Shown piece after piece: positions 1 to 7,521 of a stretch of DNA of 48,205 nt. The notes under the pieces were generated by a model, which was not told where the DNA came from, did not search any database, and worked only from the letters and a program-made list of their open reading frames with translations. The first letter of the stretch is position 1, and every line of letters starts with the position of its first letter. A program made the position numbers and the translations under genes. Source of the stretch: Deltaproteobacteria bacterium (GTDB lineage Bacteria > Desulfobacterota > DSM-4660 > Desulfatiglandales > B25-G16); the NCBI GenBank assembly GCA_019310725.1, contig JAFDDT010000001.1, positions 1 through 48,205 on the forward strand, written 5' to 3'.

Positions 1-246
1 CCGCCGCCCCAAAAGCGGGAAGCGATTATCAGATAGCCTTGAGAGAATCTTTCCCTTTTCTATAGCCCAATTGATATCGCTATGCCTGGTCTGCTCCTGG
101 AAAGCCTTTGTAAATCCCCTCAATGTATTTAGCCGTTTACGGCAATCCGGACATTTGTTCAGGTGTGAGTGGAGATCCTCATCAATCTCTTCCAATTCAA
201 GAAGCACACTGGTTATCTCCCTGTTGCTTAAATGGGGACTATTCAT
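1..246 (-). CDS. Anti-sigma factor, zinc-finger type (partial, runs off the left edge)
   Basis: Reading the minus strand from the ATG at 246-244 gives an open frame to the window edge (about 82 codons, no stop). It begins MNSPHLSNREITSVLLELEE and contains an H-x3-C-x2-C cluster (LHSHLNKCPDC), the ligand pattern of the zinc-binding anti-sigma domain that clamps ECF sigma factors in the cytoplasm. The start overlaps the original stop of the sigma gene as ATGA (243-246), the usual translational coupling of sigma/anti-sigma pairs. The C-terminal part, including any membrane segment, lies outside the window, so whether this is membrane-anchored or soluble cannot be told. The pairing with the sigma gene makes the call fairly safe; the signal sensed is unknown. 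Confidence 0.8.
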   Translation of the reverse strand, partial: MNSPHLSNREITSVLLELEEIDEDLHSHLNKCPDCRKRLNTLRGFTKAFQEQTRHSDINWAIEKGKILSRLSDNRFPLLGRR

Positions 247-763
247 GACTCCCTCCACTCAGCCAGATGTTTTTGGGCCTTGGCAATGGCCCTGTATAGA
301 TACTCTGGCTTACGCCGATTACTGCTGAGATTTCTTTAATGGTGCACCCGTTTCCAAATCTGAGTGCAAAAACCTCACGTTCTCTTCCTTTAAGGCCTCG
401 TTGAAATGCTCGTACGCTTGTCTTAAATTGTTTTTGTTTGAGTATTTCCTGGGGCGACTGGTTGCCATCTGAAATGGTATTGAGCCGGTTGTCAGAGATA
501 GTGCCTGGTTTCATAAACAGAAGCCTTCGCAACCTTTCTTTTCGAAGATGGTCTCGAACCTTGTTTATCGTTATCCTGATTAACCATGTTTCTGGCGAGG
601 CATCAAATCTAAAATGGTTGTATGATCTGAAGGCCTTTATAAATACGTCCTGTGTAATATCAAGGGCTTCATCTTTATCACTCAGAATACTCACGGCAAC
701 CTGATAAACCCTTTTCTGATAGCGCTCAACCAGCTCACCGAAAGTGCTTTTCTCGCTATGCAT
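239..763 (-). CDS. ECF-type RNA polymerase sigma factor, frameshifted near the C-terminus
   Basis: The 174-residue product has sigma region 2 (about residues 8-80, with DEALDITQDVFIKAF and a WLIRITINKVRDHLR core-binding/-10 helix) and the start of region 4 (GREREVFALRFGNGCTIKEISAVIGVSQS). After residue 154 the frame ends in an atypical Pro/Trp-rich tail. Restoring one base near 299-301 gives STLYRAIAKAQKHLAEWRES and a TGA at 243-245, which is the expected recognition helix end and overlaps the anti-sigma ATG. So the gene carries a one-base deletion, or the assembly has an error. The start at 763 has a weak AGAGAA upstream. As written, the -35 recognition helix is damaged and promoter recognition may be lost. 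Confidence 0.85.
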   Translation of the reverse strand: MHSEKSTFGELVERYQKRVYQVAVSILSDKDEALDITQDVFIKAFRSYNHFRFDASPETWLIRITINKVRDHLRKERLRRLLFMKPGTISDNRLNTISDGNQSPQEILKQKQFKTSVRAFQRGLKGREREVFALRFGNGCTIKEISAVIGVSQSIYTGPLPRPKNIWLSGGSHE

Positions 764-1014
764 AGGTTTTCTCTTTCGGACCGCTCTTAATATATTAGAC
801 GATTGATTGGAGAAAAAGTCTACAAGGGCAATCTATCATAAAAGAAGGGAGTGTGGTGACACTTTATGGAATCTAAGTGGCTCTTTCATATCCCTCAACC
901 TGCATCCATCACGCCAAATCGGGGGAGAAGAGGATAAGTGATTAGCAATCAATGTGTTCAAATACTATATTTGAGTAATAGTTAAAAATTTTCAGCAATT
1001 GATGTGATTTAGTG
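764..1014. other. Divergent intergenic region between sigma factor and GntR gene
   Basis: No coding frame or RNA gene is recognisable. It must contain the minus-strand promoter of the sigma/anti-sigma pair, but I see no convincing -35/-10 pair for it. The plus-strand promoter of the GntR gene begins just beyond. Confidence 0.5.
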
Positions 1015-1044
1015 TTGACACAGATGGAAAGATGTGCATAACGT
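1015..1044 (+). promoter_or_regulatory. Probable sigma-70 promoter of the gntR-oxidoreductase operon
   Basis: A perfect TTGACA (-35) at 1015-1020 is followed after 18 bases by TAACGT at 1039-1044 as -10. The predicted transcription start near 1051 falls inside the operator-like repeat, so a bound repressor would block it. The start has not been mapped. Confidence 0.6.
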
Positions 1045-1062
1045 ATTCCGAATACGGTATTC
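1043..1062. promoter_or_regulatory. Operator-like triple half-site, probably bound by the adjacent GntR regulator
   Basis: Three alternating half-sites GTATTC (1043-1048), GAATAC (1050-1055) and GTATTC (1057-1062) are separated by single bases, so two perfect 6-1-6 palindromes share the middle half-site. Position over the -10/start region and just ahead of a GntR gene fits autorepression. Binding is inferred from location only. Confidence 0.65.
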
Positions 1063-1087
1063 ATAAATGGAGACGGCTGTGGAGATA

Positions 1088-1765
1088 ATGAATGGTTTCA
1101 GAATTGAGCCTCGACCCACCATTCGGGAAGAGGTGTATGACTATCTTCGCCGAATGATTTTAGTTGGGAAGATCCGGAGCGGGCAAAGGTTGATGGAGGG
1201 AAAACTTGCTGAAGAGCTACGGATCAGCCGTACACCCATCCGTGAGGCTCTCAGCAAGCTCGAGATGGAGAAGTTGATTTACCCTGTACCAAAGGGTGGT
1301 TATGAGATCAGGGAATTCACAGAAAAAGAGGTGAAGGAGATTTGCGAAATACGAATGGTTACCGAGACCTTGGCGGCCAAATGGGCTGCACCGAAGATTA
1401 CCTCAATAGAATTTGAACGTCTGGATAGAATTATCCAACTAACGGATAAATACATTGATAGGCACGAGTCACAGAAGGTGGTTGAATTGGATACAGAGTT
1501 TCATGATATCATTTGTATTGCAAGCAGAAGCAAAATAATTGAGGAGATCAATCGCAGGCTAAGGGATCATATGCTTATGTTCAGAATGAAGGGTCTGTGC
1601 GTGGCTGACATTGCCCGCAGATCAAATGAAGGTCACAGGAGAATTGCGCGGGCCTTAGGCAAGCGGGACATCAAGGAGATTGAATCTGCCTTTAAGTACC
1701 ATCTTACTAGGACAAAGCGGGATGTCATCCAGATTATTAGGGATCAAGTAAGGGGCAGGAACTAG
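1088..1765 (+). CDS. GntR-family transcriptional regulator, FCD (FadR-like) subfamily
   Basis: An N-terminal winged helix-turn-helix (about residues 38-59, KLAEELRISRTPIREALSKL) is followed by an all-helical FCD ligand domain. Its usual metal/ligand residues are visible as D135, H139, H183 and H205 (numbered from 1088). I chose the ATG at 1088 because GGAG lies at 1081-1084; an in-frame ATG at 1067 has no ribosome site and sits against the operator. FCD regulators typically respond to organic acids or acyl compounds and repress nearby catabolic genes. The gene lies 64 bp upstream of the oxidoreductase genes and is probably in the same transcript, so a 2-oxo acid or an amino acid breakdown product is a reasonable effector. 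The effector itself cannot be read from the sequence. Confidence 0.9.
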   Translation: MNGFRIEPRPTIREEVYDYLRRMILVGKIRSGQRLMEGKLAEELRISRTPIREALSKLEMEKLIYPVPKGGYEIREFTEKEVKEICEIRMVTETLAAKWAAPKITSIEFERLDRIIQLTDKYIDRHESQKVVELDTEFHDIICIASRSKIIEEINRRLRDHMLMFRMKGLCVADIARRSNEGHRRIARALGKRDIKEIESAFKYHLTRTKRDVIQIIRDQVRGRN

Positions 1766-1829
1766 TGCTGAAATCCAAGAGGGTGTTATAAAAACAGGTT
1801 CACTCCACTAAGCTAACCGAGGATCAAAT

Positions 1830-2375
1830 ATGATTGAGATAAAATTTCAAGGTAGAGGAGGGCAGGGGGTTGTAGTTGCCTCTGAGATTCTTGCCCGAGC
1901 ATGTTTTGGACAGGGCAAGTATCCTCAGTGTTATTCCCTTTTCGGTGCTGAAAGGCGAGGGGCTCCTGTCGCTGCCTTTGTCAGGGTAAGTGATGAGAAG
2001 ATCTATCTTAAGTGTGATATCGATCATCCCAATCACCTCATTCTATTTGATACAACGCTTGTGAACGAAAAACAAATCAGTCAGCAGATGGTCCCCGGAG
2101 GATTTCTTTTGCGCAATGGAGATAACTCTTATAACAGTGATGCCCTGAAGTCACATACGGTGGGTAGCGTCGATGCGCTCAAGATTGCCAGGAAAAATGG
2201 ACTGGAGGCTATTGTGAATACAGCTATCCTGGGCGCGTATGTTCGGTTAACTGAAATTGTGAGCCTCGATACGCTCCTGAAGGTTATCAGAGACACGGTT
2301 CCCGGGGCCATTGATCAAAACGTAGCTGCAGCGCAAGAGGCTTATGAAAAACTTTCACTCCATCAAAAAATGTGA
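1830..2375 (+). CDS. 2-oxoacid:acceptor oxidoreductase, gamma subunit
   Basis: The 181-residue protein opens with the family signature IEIKFQGRGGQGVVVASEIL and carries YSLFGAERRGAPVAAFVRVS, typical of the gamma (PorG/VorC) subunit of ferredoxin-dependent 2-oxoacid oxidoreductases. It has the usual length of a stand-alone gamma subunit. GAGG at 1819-1822 precedes the ATG. It is followed after 6 bp by the NAD(P)/ferredoxin subunit and then by alpha and beta, so all parts of a complete enzyme are present. The enzyme converts a 2-oxo acid plus CoA to acyl-CoA and CO2 in the cytoplasm; the neighbouring aminotransferase suggests branched-chain 2-oxo acids, but pyruvate, aryl-glyoxylate or other substrates are not excluded. 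Confidence 0.9.
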   Translation: MIEIKFQGRGGQGVVVASEILARACFGQGKYPQCYSLFGAERRGAPVAAFVRVSDEKIYLKCDIDHPNHLILFDTTLVNEKQISQQMVPGGFLLRNGDNSYNSDALKSHTVGSVDALKIARKNGLEAIVNTAILGAYVRLTEIVSLDTLLKVIRDTVPGAIDQNVAAAQEAYEKLSLHQKM

Positions 2376-2381
2376 CCTCTC

Positions 2382-4145
2382 ATGGTAATGCGGTACAGAC
2401 CAAGGTTGAGAAGAGATGATCCATTTGTAGCTATCTCTTGTGATAATTCACTCTCTTTCAAAACCGGAACTCAGAGATCGGAAAGACCAGTTTTTATCAA
2501 TAAGATTGCCCCCTGTCGTCATGCGTGCCCCATCGGCATTGACATTTCCACCGCCTTTCATCTGGCATCGCAAGGGAATATTGATGGAGCGCTGCGGACG
2601 TATCTTCAGGACAATCCCTTGCCTGGTGTCTGCGGGAGGGTCTGCTATCACCCCTGTGAAGCGGAGTGTAGCCGAGGGAATTTTGACGAATCCATTAGTA
2701 TTCGGAGCTTTGAACGCTTTATCGCTGACCATGGTCAGGTGGATATAAGAGGGGATGTGCCGATTCATTCAAGAAAAGAAAAAATTGCGGTTATCGGTTC
2801 AGGCCCTGCTGGTTTGAGCACTGCCTACCATATGGCAAGATTAGGATATCAGGTAACCATATTTGAGGGGAGATCTGAAATCGGGGGTATGTTGCGCTAT
2901 GGCATCCCTTCGTATCGTCTGCCCCAGTCCGTTCTTAATCGTGACATTCAAAGAATCCAATCACTGGGAATAGACATACGGGGTAACACGACCGTGGGAA
3001 AAGAGGTGAGCTGGAAAGAACTTTCATCCTTTGATGCAGTCTTTCTTGCAGTTGGACTGCAATCTGGGAAAATCCTGTTCGAGCCTTTTGGCGTGGACTT
3101 CCCTGTCATCAGCGGTCTTGAATTTTTAGCTGATCCCCAAAAGTGGTCTCTCAGCGATTCTACCCAGAAAACCCTTATCATCGGTGGGGGGAATGTTGCT
3201 ATTGATGTAGCTCGAACGCTGCTGCGAGTTCGCAACGGGAATGGGGGTAATATTACAGTCATCTGCCCTGAATCTCGTGATCAGATGCCTTCACTTTCGG
3301 AAGAGGTGAACGAGGCATTAGAGGAGGGAATAAGCATTGTGAATGGCTGGGCTCCTGATAAGCTTCACAGAAAAGATAGGAAGCTTGTGTCTTTAGATTT
3401 TTATCAGGCGGAGGTGAGAATTGATGAGACGTCAGGTACATTGGAAATTATGCGAGTAGGAAAGAAAATCAAGAACCTTGCGGTTGATAAGCTCATTGTT
3501 GCCATCGGGCAGAGCATGGAGTCCGATATCCTGCCTCCGGGTATTGAAGTGAAAGGGGGCAAGGTTGTTGTGGATGAATGGGGGAGAACATCGCTCCCCA
3601 AGTTTTTTGCTGGTGGAGATGCAATCGGCGAAAAGGCCTTTGTGGCAGATGCTATTGCCAGCGGCAAACGGGGGGCCTTGGCAATTTCCTGTTTCCTGCA
3701 GGGCAGAGATGCTGTGTCAGAGTTTCAAGCCTATCACCTGGGAAAGAGCCATACGTTTTCCTTTCGACATTTCATCGAAGGCCCTGAAAATGATTCGGTT
3801 GATCTCAAAAGGGTGGTCTCTTTTGATCACATCAATACGCTCTTTTTTTCCGAGAGCCCTCGCAATAACCCTGATAGATTAGATCCCGGAACCAGAAAAA
3901 GCACCTTTGAGGAAGTAACCTGTGGGCTTGAGCCTCGTCAGATGGAGGAAGAAATTGCTCGCTGTTTTCGGTGCGGTACTTGTATTGACTGCGAAAATTG
4001 TCTGGATTTCTGTCCGGACATATCGATCATCAAAGATGCAGGGGTAGGGATGTATGGTTTTGATTCTGACTATTGTAAAGGTTGTGGCATGTGTTCGGTG
4101 GCCTGTCCGAGAGGTGTGGTTGAGATGGTGGAGGAGACAATATGA
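2382..4145 (+). CDS. GltD-like FAD/NAD(P) oxidoreductase fused to an 8Fe ferredoxin (delta) domain
   Basis: The 587-residue protein has three parts. First is an N-terminal iron-sulfur domain like that of glutamate synthase small subunit (C45, C49, C84, C88, C92, C96). Next is a two-dinucleotide-binding core with a GSGPAG FAD motif (139-144), the EGRSEIGGMLRYGIPSYRLP stretch and a second GGGNVAIDVA motif for NAD(P). Last is a C-terminal domain starting at C528 with two cysteine clusters (CGTCIDCENC and CKGCGMCSVAC). The last domain replaces the separate delta ferredoxin subunit of simple 2-oxoacid oxidoreductases, and the middle part lets electrons reach NAD(P)+. The arrangement recalls the PadH subunit of NAD-linked phenylglyoxylate dehydrogenase, though there delta is separate. 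Its stop overlaps the alpha subunit start by ATGA. Confidence 0.88.
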   Translation: MVMRYRPRLRRDDPFVAISCDNSLSFKTGTQRSERPVFINKIAPCRHACPIGIDISTAFHLASQGNIDGALRTYLQDNPLPGVCGRVCYHPCEAECSRGNFDESISIRSFERFIADHGQVDIRGDVPIHSRKEKIAVIGSGPAGLSTAYHMARLGYQVTIFEGRSEIGGMLRYGIPSYRLPQSVLNRDIQRIQSLGIDIRGNTTVGKEVSWKELSSFDAVFLAVGLQSGKILFEPFGVDFPVISGLEFLADPQKWSLSDSTQKTLIIGGGNVAIDVARTLLRVRNGNGGNITVICPESRDQMPSLSEEVNEALEEGISIVNGWAPDKLHRKDRKLVSLDFYQAEVRIDETSGTLEIMRVGKKIKNLAVDKLIVAIGQSMESDILPPGIEVKGGKVVVDEWGRTSLPKFFAGGDAIGEKAFVADAIASGKRGALAISCFLQGRDAVSEFQAYHLGKSHTFSFRHFIEGPENDSVDLKRVVSFDHINTLFFSESPRNNPDRLDPGTRKSTFEEVTCGLEPRQMEEEIARCFRCGTCIDCENCLDFCPDISIIKDAGVGMYGFDSDYCKGCGMCSVACPRGVVEMVEETI

Positions 4146-5311
4146 GGATGTTTCTCACCGGAAACCATGCTGCTGCTTACGGGGCAAAACTTTCAAGGCC
4201 TCAGGTCATTGCAGCGTATCCGATTACCCCACAGAGTCCCATTTATGAAAAGATTTCCGAATGGGATGGGCAAGGGGCATTGGGCGCTAGAATGATGAGA
4301 GTAGAATCGGAACATTCTGCCATGGCTGCCTCTATCTCCGCCTCGTTGACCGGTGCACGAACGTTTACAGCCACTGCATCACAAGGTATTGCCCTCATGC
4401 ATGAACTACTACACTTTGCCTCTGGGATGAGGGTTCCCATTGTTATGGTCAACGTCAACCGTTCTCTGGCAGCGCCATGGAGTTTTTGGAGTGAGCAGAC
4501 AGACAGCCTCTCCCAGAGAGACACGGGCTGGTTGAAATTCTACGTGGCCGATAATCAGGAGACCCTGGATACAGTTATCCAGGCCTTTAAGATATCTGAA
4601 ACCGTTTTTCTTCCCACCATGGTTGTTTTAGAGGCCTTTTATATCTCTCATTTTATGGAACCAGTTGAAGTGCCCGACCAGAAATTGGTTGACGACTTCT
4701 TGCCGCCTTTTGAACCTGCTTTCAGGTTGGACACAGATAACCCGGCCGCCTTTTCTCAGACAGTTACACAGAGTCAATACGCACAGTTCCGCATACAGCG
4801 GCACCAGGCCATGGAAGATGCCCTGGAGGTGGCCGGGGAGGTTGATATGGAATACCAAAAAGCGTTTGGCAGGGGATATGGGCTTTTAGAATCTTATCGT
4901 CTTGAGGATGCCGAGACTGTTCTGGTAACTGCCGGTACGATCGGCTGTACGGCACGGGTGGCAATCGATGAACTCCGGGAAGAAGGCAAGAAGGTGGGGA
5001 TGCTCCGCATTCGACTTTTTCGGCCCTTCCCCAAGGAACAATTGATTACATCTCTCAGGCATGCCAAAAAGATTGCCGTTATTGAACGGAATCTTTCTCC
5101 TGGCCAGGAAGGGATCTTTTGTGAGGAGTTGAAATCTGCACTCTATTCAAGGGTGAACGGGATACCGGTATGTGGGTTTGTTCTGGGACTGGGAGGAACG
5201 AATGTCTCACCGTTACATATCAAGAAGGTATTTGCTATAACGGAACAGATGAACGAGGCGCCTTTGAAGCCAATTTTAAATATTGAGGATGAAGATGCTT
5301 TCGGAATATGA
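4142..5311 (+). CDS. 2-oxoacid:acceptor oxidoreductase, alpha subunit
   Basis: The 389-residue protein shows the YPITPQSP motif (26-33) and VESEHS (54-59, with the glutamate that contacts thiamine diphosphate). It continues through the ATASQGIALMHE stretch and a C-terminal transketolase-C-like domain (VTAGTIG...RPFPKEQL). Length matches the PorA family. The ATG overlaps the stop of the preceding gene (4142-4145), and the 3-prime end overlaps the beta subunit start, so the three genes are translationally coupled. Together with beta it forms the catalytic core that binds thiamine diphosphate and decarboxylates the 2-oxo acid. Substrate specificity is not readable; context points to branched-chain or aromatic 2-oxo acids. 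Confidence 0.92.
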   Translation: MRMFLTGNHAAAYGAKLSRPQVIAAYPITPQSPIYEKISEWDGQGALGARMMRVESEHSAMAASISASLTGARTFTATASQGIALMHELLHFASGMRVPIVMVNVNRSLAAPWSFWSEQTDSLSQRDTGWLKFYVADNQETLDTVIQAFKISETVFLPTMVVLEAFYISHFMEPVEVPDQKLVDDFLPPFEPAFRLDTDNPAAFSQTVTQSQYAQFRIQRHQAMEDALEVAGEVDMEYQKAFGRGYGLLESYRLEDAETVLVTAGTIGCTARVAIDELREEGKKVGMLRIRLFRPFPKEQLITSLRHAKKIAVIERNLSPGQEGIFCEELKSALYSRVNGIPVCGFVLGLGGTNVSPLHIKKVFAITEQMNEAPLKPILNIEDEDAFGI

Positions 5312-6167
5312 GTATAGAGATAATCTCTATCCCGGGCATATGGCCTGTGCGGGCTGCGGCGAGGTGTTGGGACTGAAACTCGTTTTACAGGCGGTTGGGG
5401 AAAAGGCCATGGCTGTTGTGCTTCCGTCCTGTTTGGGAATTATTCTCGGGCCCTTTCCCTATACCACGTTTAAGATCCCCGTGTTTCATGCCGCATTTGA
5501 AACCGCTGCCTCAAGCGCTGCTGGAATATCCAATGCCCTTTTGGCACAAGGTGATGAAGAGACACAGGTAGTTGCCTTAGCCGGGGACGGGGGCACAGCG
5601 GACATTGGATTTCAGGCGCTCTCCGGTGCAGCCGATAGAGATGAGAATATTATCTACTGTTGTTTTGATAACGAGGCTTATATGAATACGGGGATTCAGT
5701 CGAGCTCTTCGACCCCTCAGCTCGCCTGGACTACGACCACACCCCTTGGAAAATCTTTGAAAAAGAAAAACATGGTAGAGATTATGGGGGCGCACAAGAT
5801 ACCCTATGCTGCCTCAGCGTGTTCCTGCTTCCCCGATGATCTGAGAAGAAAGATTTCAGAGGCAAAAAAGCTCAAGGGAACCAAATACATTCATATTCTC
5901 TCACCCTGCCCTACGGGATGGCGGTTTCCTGCGAGGTTGACGCCCAATGTGGGTCGGTTGGCTGTGGAGACAAAGTATTATCCCCTCTATGAAATAAGAA
6001 ACGGACAGGAATACACTATCACTCACCATCCCAAGAACCTTCCTGTTGAGAATTACCTTCTAGCACAGGGAAGGTTCAAGCACTTGACGAAAAAGGATCT
6101 GGAGGGAATACAGAAAGAGGTTGATGCCAGGTGGGGTGAGTTAACGAGAAGAGCTAATAAAAAATAA
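5295..6167 (+). CDS. 2-oxoacid:acceptor oxidoreductase, beta subunit (thiamine diphosphate)
   Basis: Cys ligands for a [4Fe-4S] cluster are seen at C18, C21 and C46, with a fourth in the PCPTGW motif. The thiamine-diphosphate/Mg motif is GDGG (97-100) to DNEAYMNTG (125-133). I chose the ATG at 5295 because TGAGG lies six bases upstream; a TTG at 5283 and an ATG at 5289 are in frame but poorer. The gene overlaps the alpha gene by 17 bp. It supplies the cofactor half of the active site and passes electrons to the fused ferredoxin/flavin subunit. Confidence 0.92.
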   Translation: MLSEYEYRDNLYPGHMACAGCGEVLGLKLVLQAVGEKAMAVVLPSCLGIILGPFPYTTFKIPVFHAAFETAASSAAGISNALLAQGDEETQVVALAGDGGTADIGFQALSGAADRDENIIYCCFDNEAYMNTGIQSSSSTPQLAWTTTTPLGKSLKKKNMVEIMGAHKIPYAASACSCFPDDLRRKISEAKKLKGTKYIHILSPCPTGWRFPARLTPNVGRLAVETKYYPLYEIRNGQEYTITHHPKNLPVENYLLAQGRFKHLTKKDLEGIQKEVDARWGELTRRANKK

Positions 6168-6185
6168 ATGCTAGTATAGTATTTA
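6165..6185. promoter_or_regulatory. Small inverted repeat at the end of the oxidoreductase genes
   Basis: TAAATGCTA and TAGTATTTA (9 bp, one G-T pair) with a 3-base loop overlap the stop of the beta subunit gene. It is too AT-rich and lacks a T tract for a clear terminator; it might be a weak hairpin or a protein site. It lies 29 bp before the aminotransferase start. Confidence 0.3.
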
Positions 6186-6214
6186 CTCAAACTTAAAAAA
6201 GCATGAGGGGGACT

Positions 6215-7129
6215 ATGATAAAAGGAAAGAAAATTTGGTTAAACGGAAGGATGGTTGACTGGGATGAAGTTAAAGTTCACATCGTCAGTGAGACGTTTAG
6301 TTATGGATACGGAGTGTTCGAAGGTATTCGGTGTTATAAAACGAAAAATGGCAGGGCTGTCTTTCGACTCCATGAGCATATGGAACGGTTAATAAACTCT
6401 GCCAAGATTCTATTTATGAATATCCCTTACTCCAGGGATGAGTTGGTTGCGGCTGCGCATGAGGCGGTCAAAGCCAATAATTTCGAAGAGTGCTATATGC
6501 GGCCGTATGTCTACGTGAGTACCTATGGGGAAAGCACCTGGGATTTCAGAAAAGCCGCTGTTGACGTGGCAATTGCTGTCTGGGATTGGGGCAGTTACAT
6601 GAATGAAAAGGCCTTGACCGAAGGGATTCGCGTGAAGACCAGTTCTTACACCCGGCACCATGTCAACGTCAGCATGACAAAGTCAAAGGCCAACGCAAAC
6701 TACATAAACTTTGCCCTTGCTCGAGGCGAGGCTCTCCGAGCAGGATTTGACGAGGCCCTCTTGCTGGATGTCAATGGATTCGTAGCTGAGGGGCCGGTTG
6801 AAAATATCTTCATGGTTAAACGGGGGGAAATTATAACACCGCCTCTCACCTCCATTCTTGAAGGCATTACCAGGGATTCTATCCTGACGATAGCCGGTGA
6901 TCAGGGGATTCAGTGTCGGGAGGAGTTTTTCACCCGGGACCAGGTCTATACTGCGGAAGAGGTATTCTTCTGTGGGACCGCGGCTGAGGTTACACCGGTA
7001 CGGGAGATCGACTATATTGCCATCGGAAAGGGTGTCCCTGGGCCTATCACTAAGAAATTGGTGAAGCTTTTCTTCGATATTGTCCGGGGAAAAGAGGAAA
7101 AGTGCTCTGAATGGCTTTCTTTTGTCTGA
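6215..7129 (+). CDS. ilvE: Branched-chain amino acid aminotransferase (class IV, PLP)
   Basis: The product of 304 residues (from the ATG at 6215) has the class IV aminotransferase fold. It opens with IWLNGRMVDWDEVKVHIVSE, followed by FSYGYGVFEGIRCY. The PLP lysine is in KANANY (K158, close to K159 of the E. coli enzyme), and EGPVENIFMV plus GTAAEVTPV follow. A GAGGGGG ribosome site at 6205-6211 supports this start over the ATG at 6203, which overlaps that site. It interconverts leucine, isoleucine and valine with their 2-oxo acids. Directly behind a 2-oxoacid oxidoreductase it probably works in the degradative direction, feeding branched-chain 2-oxo acids to it. D-amino acid aminotransferase is a less likely alternative. 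Confidence 0.9.
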   Translation: MIKGKKIWLNGRMVDWDEVKVHIVSETFSYGYGVFEGIRCYKTKNGRAVFRLHEHMERLINSAKILFMNIPYSRDELVAAAHEAVKANNFEECYMRPYVYVSTYGESTWDFRKAAVDVAIAVWDWGSYMNEKALTEGIRVKTSSYTRHHVNVSMTKSKANANYINFALARGEALRAGFDEALLLDVNGFVAEGPVENIFMVKRGEIITPPLTSILEGITRDSILTIAGDQGIQCREEFFTRDQVYTAEEVFFCGTAAEVTPVREIDYIAIGKGVPGPITKKLVKLFFDIVRGKEEKCSEWLSFV

Positions 7130-7521
7130 TCCTCTTATGTTCATCTTTAGTGGCCTTCGAGAATGTTCAAAAAGGATTCCATGAAGGATTCAAAAAGGTT
7201 TATAGATACTACTGGGTGCGCTAGGTCGCCTCCAGACACGCAAAGTCAGAACTTCCAGCAGGGTTTTAATTGAGGGGCCAGTTAAAAATTTGTATAGTTA
7301 TGGCTCAGAATAAGTAAGAATACGAGGGAATTAGTCTTGAACTAATTGAGCAACAAAACAAAAGGGTGGGGTGAGACTAGTTTCGAGAAAATTTTTCCAA
7401 ATTGGCAATTTTCAGGAATGCCAACTTGTTCGCTCCCTTGTTGGAAGCTGCGGATTTTTATATGAAATTGGAAAAACTATATTGATTTTCTATTCAATTT
7501 CTTACTTAAGAGGGAGAAAAT
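7130..7521. other. Intergenic region before the ureohydrolase gene
   Basis: No gene is recognised. A 10-base direct repeat TTCAAAAAGG occurs at 7166-7175 and 7189-7198, and a weak inverted repeat TTGGCA (7402-7407)/TGCCAA (7419-7424) lies about 100 bp before the ureohydrolase. I looked for guanidine riboswitch signatures (ykkC, mini-ykkC ACGR loops, guanidine-III) and saw no convincing match. Confidence 0.45.

Noticed and set aside
7130-7521. Guanidine riboswitch before the ureohydrolase
   Set aside because: I compared by eye with ykkC, mini-ykkC and guanidine-III patterns and did not find the conserved ACGR loops or core; a covariance search would decide.
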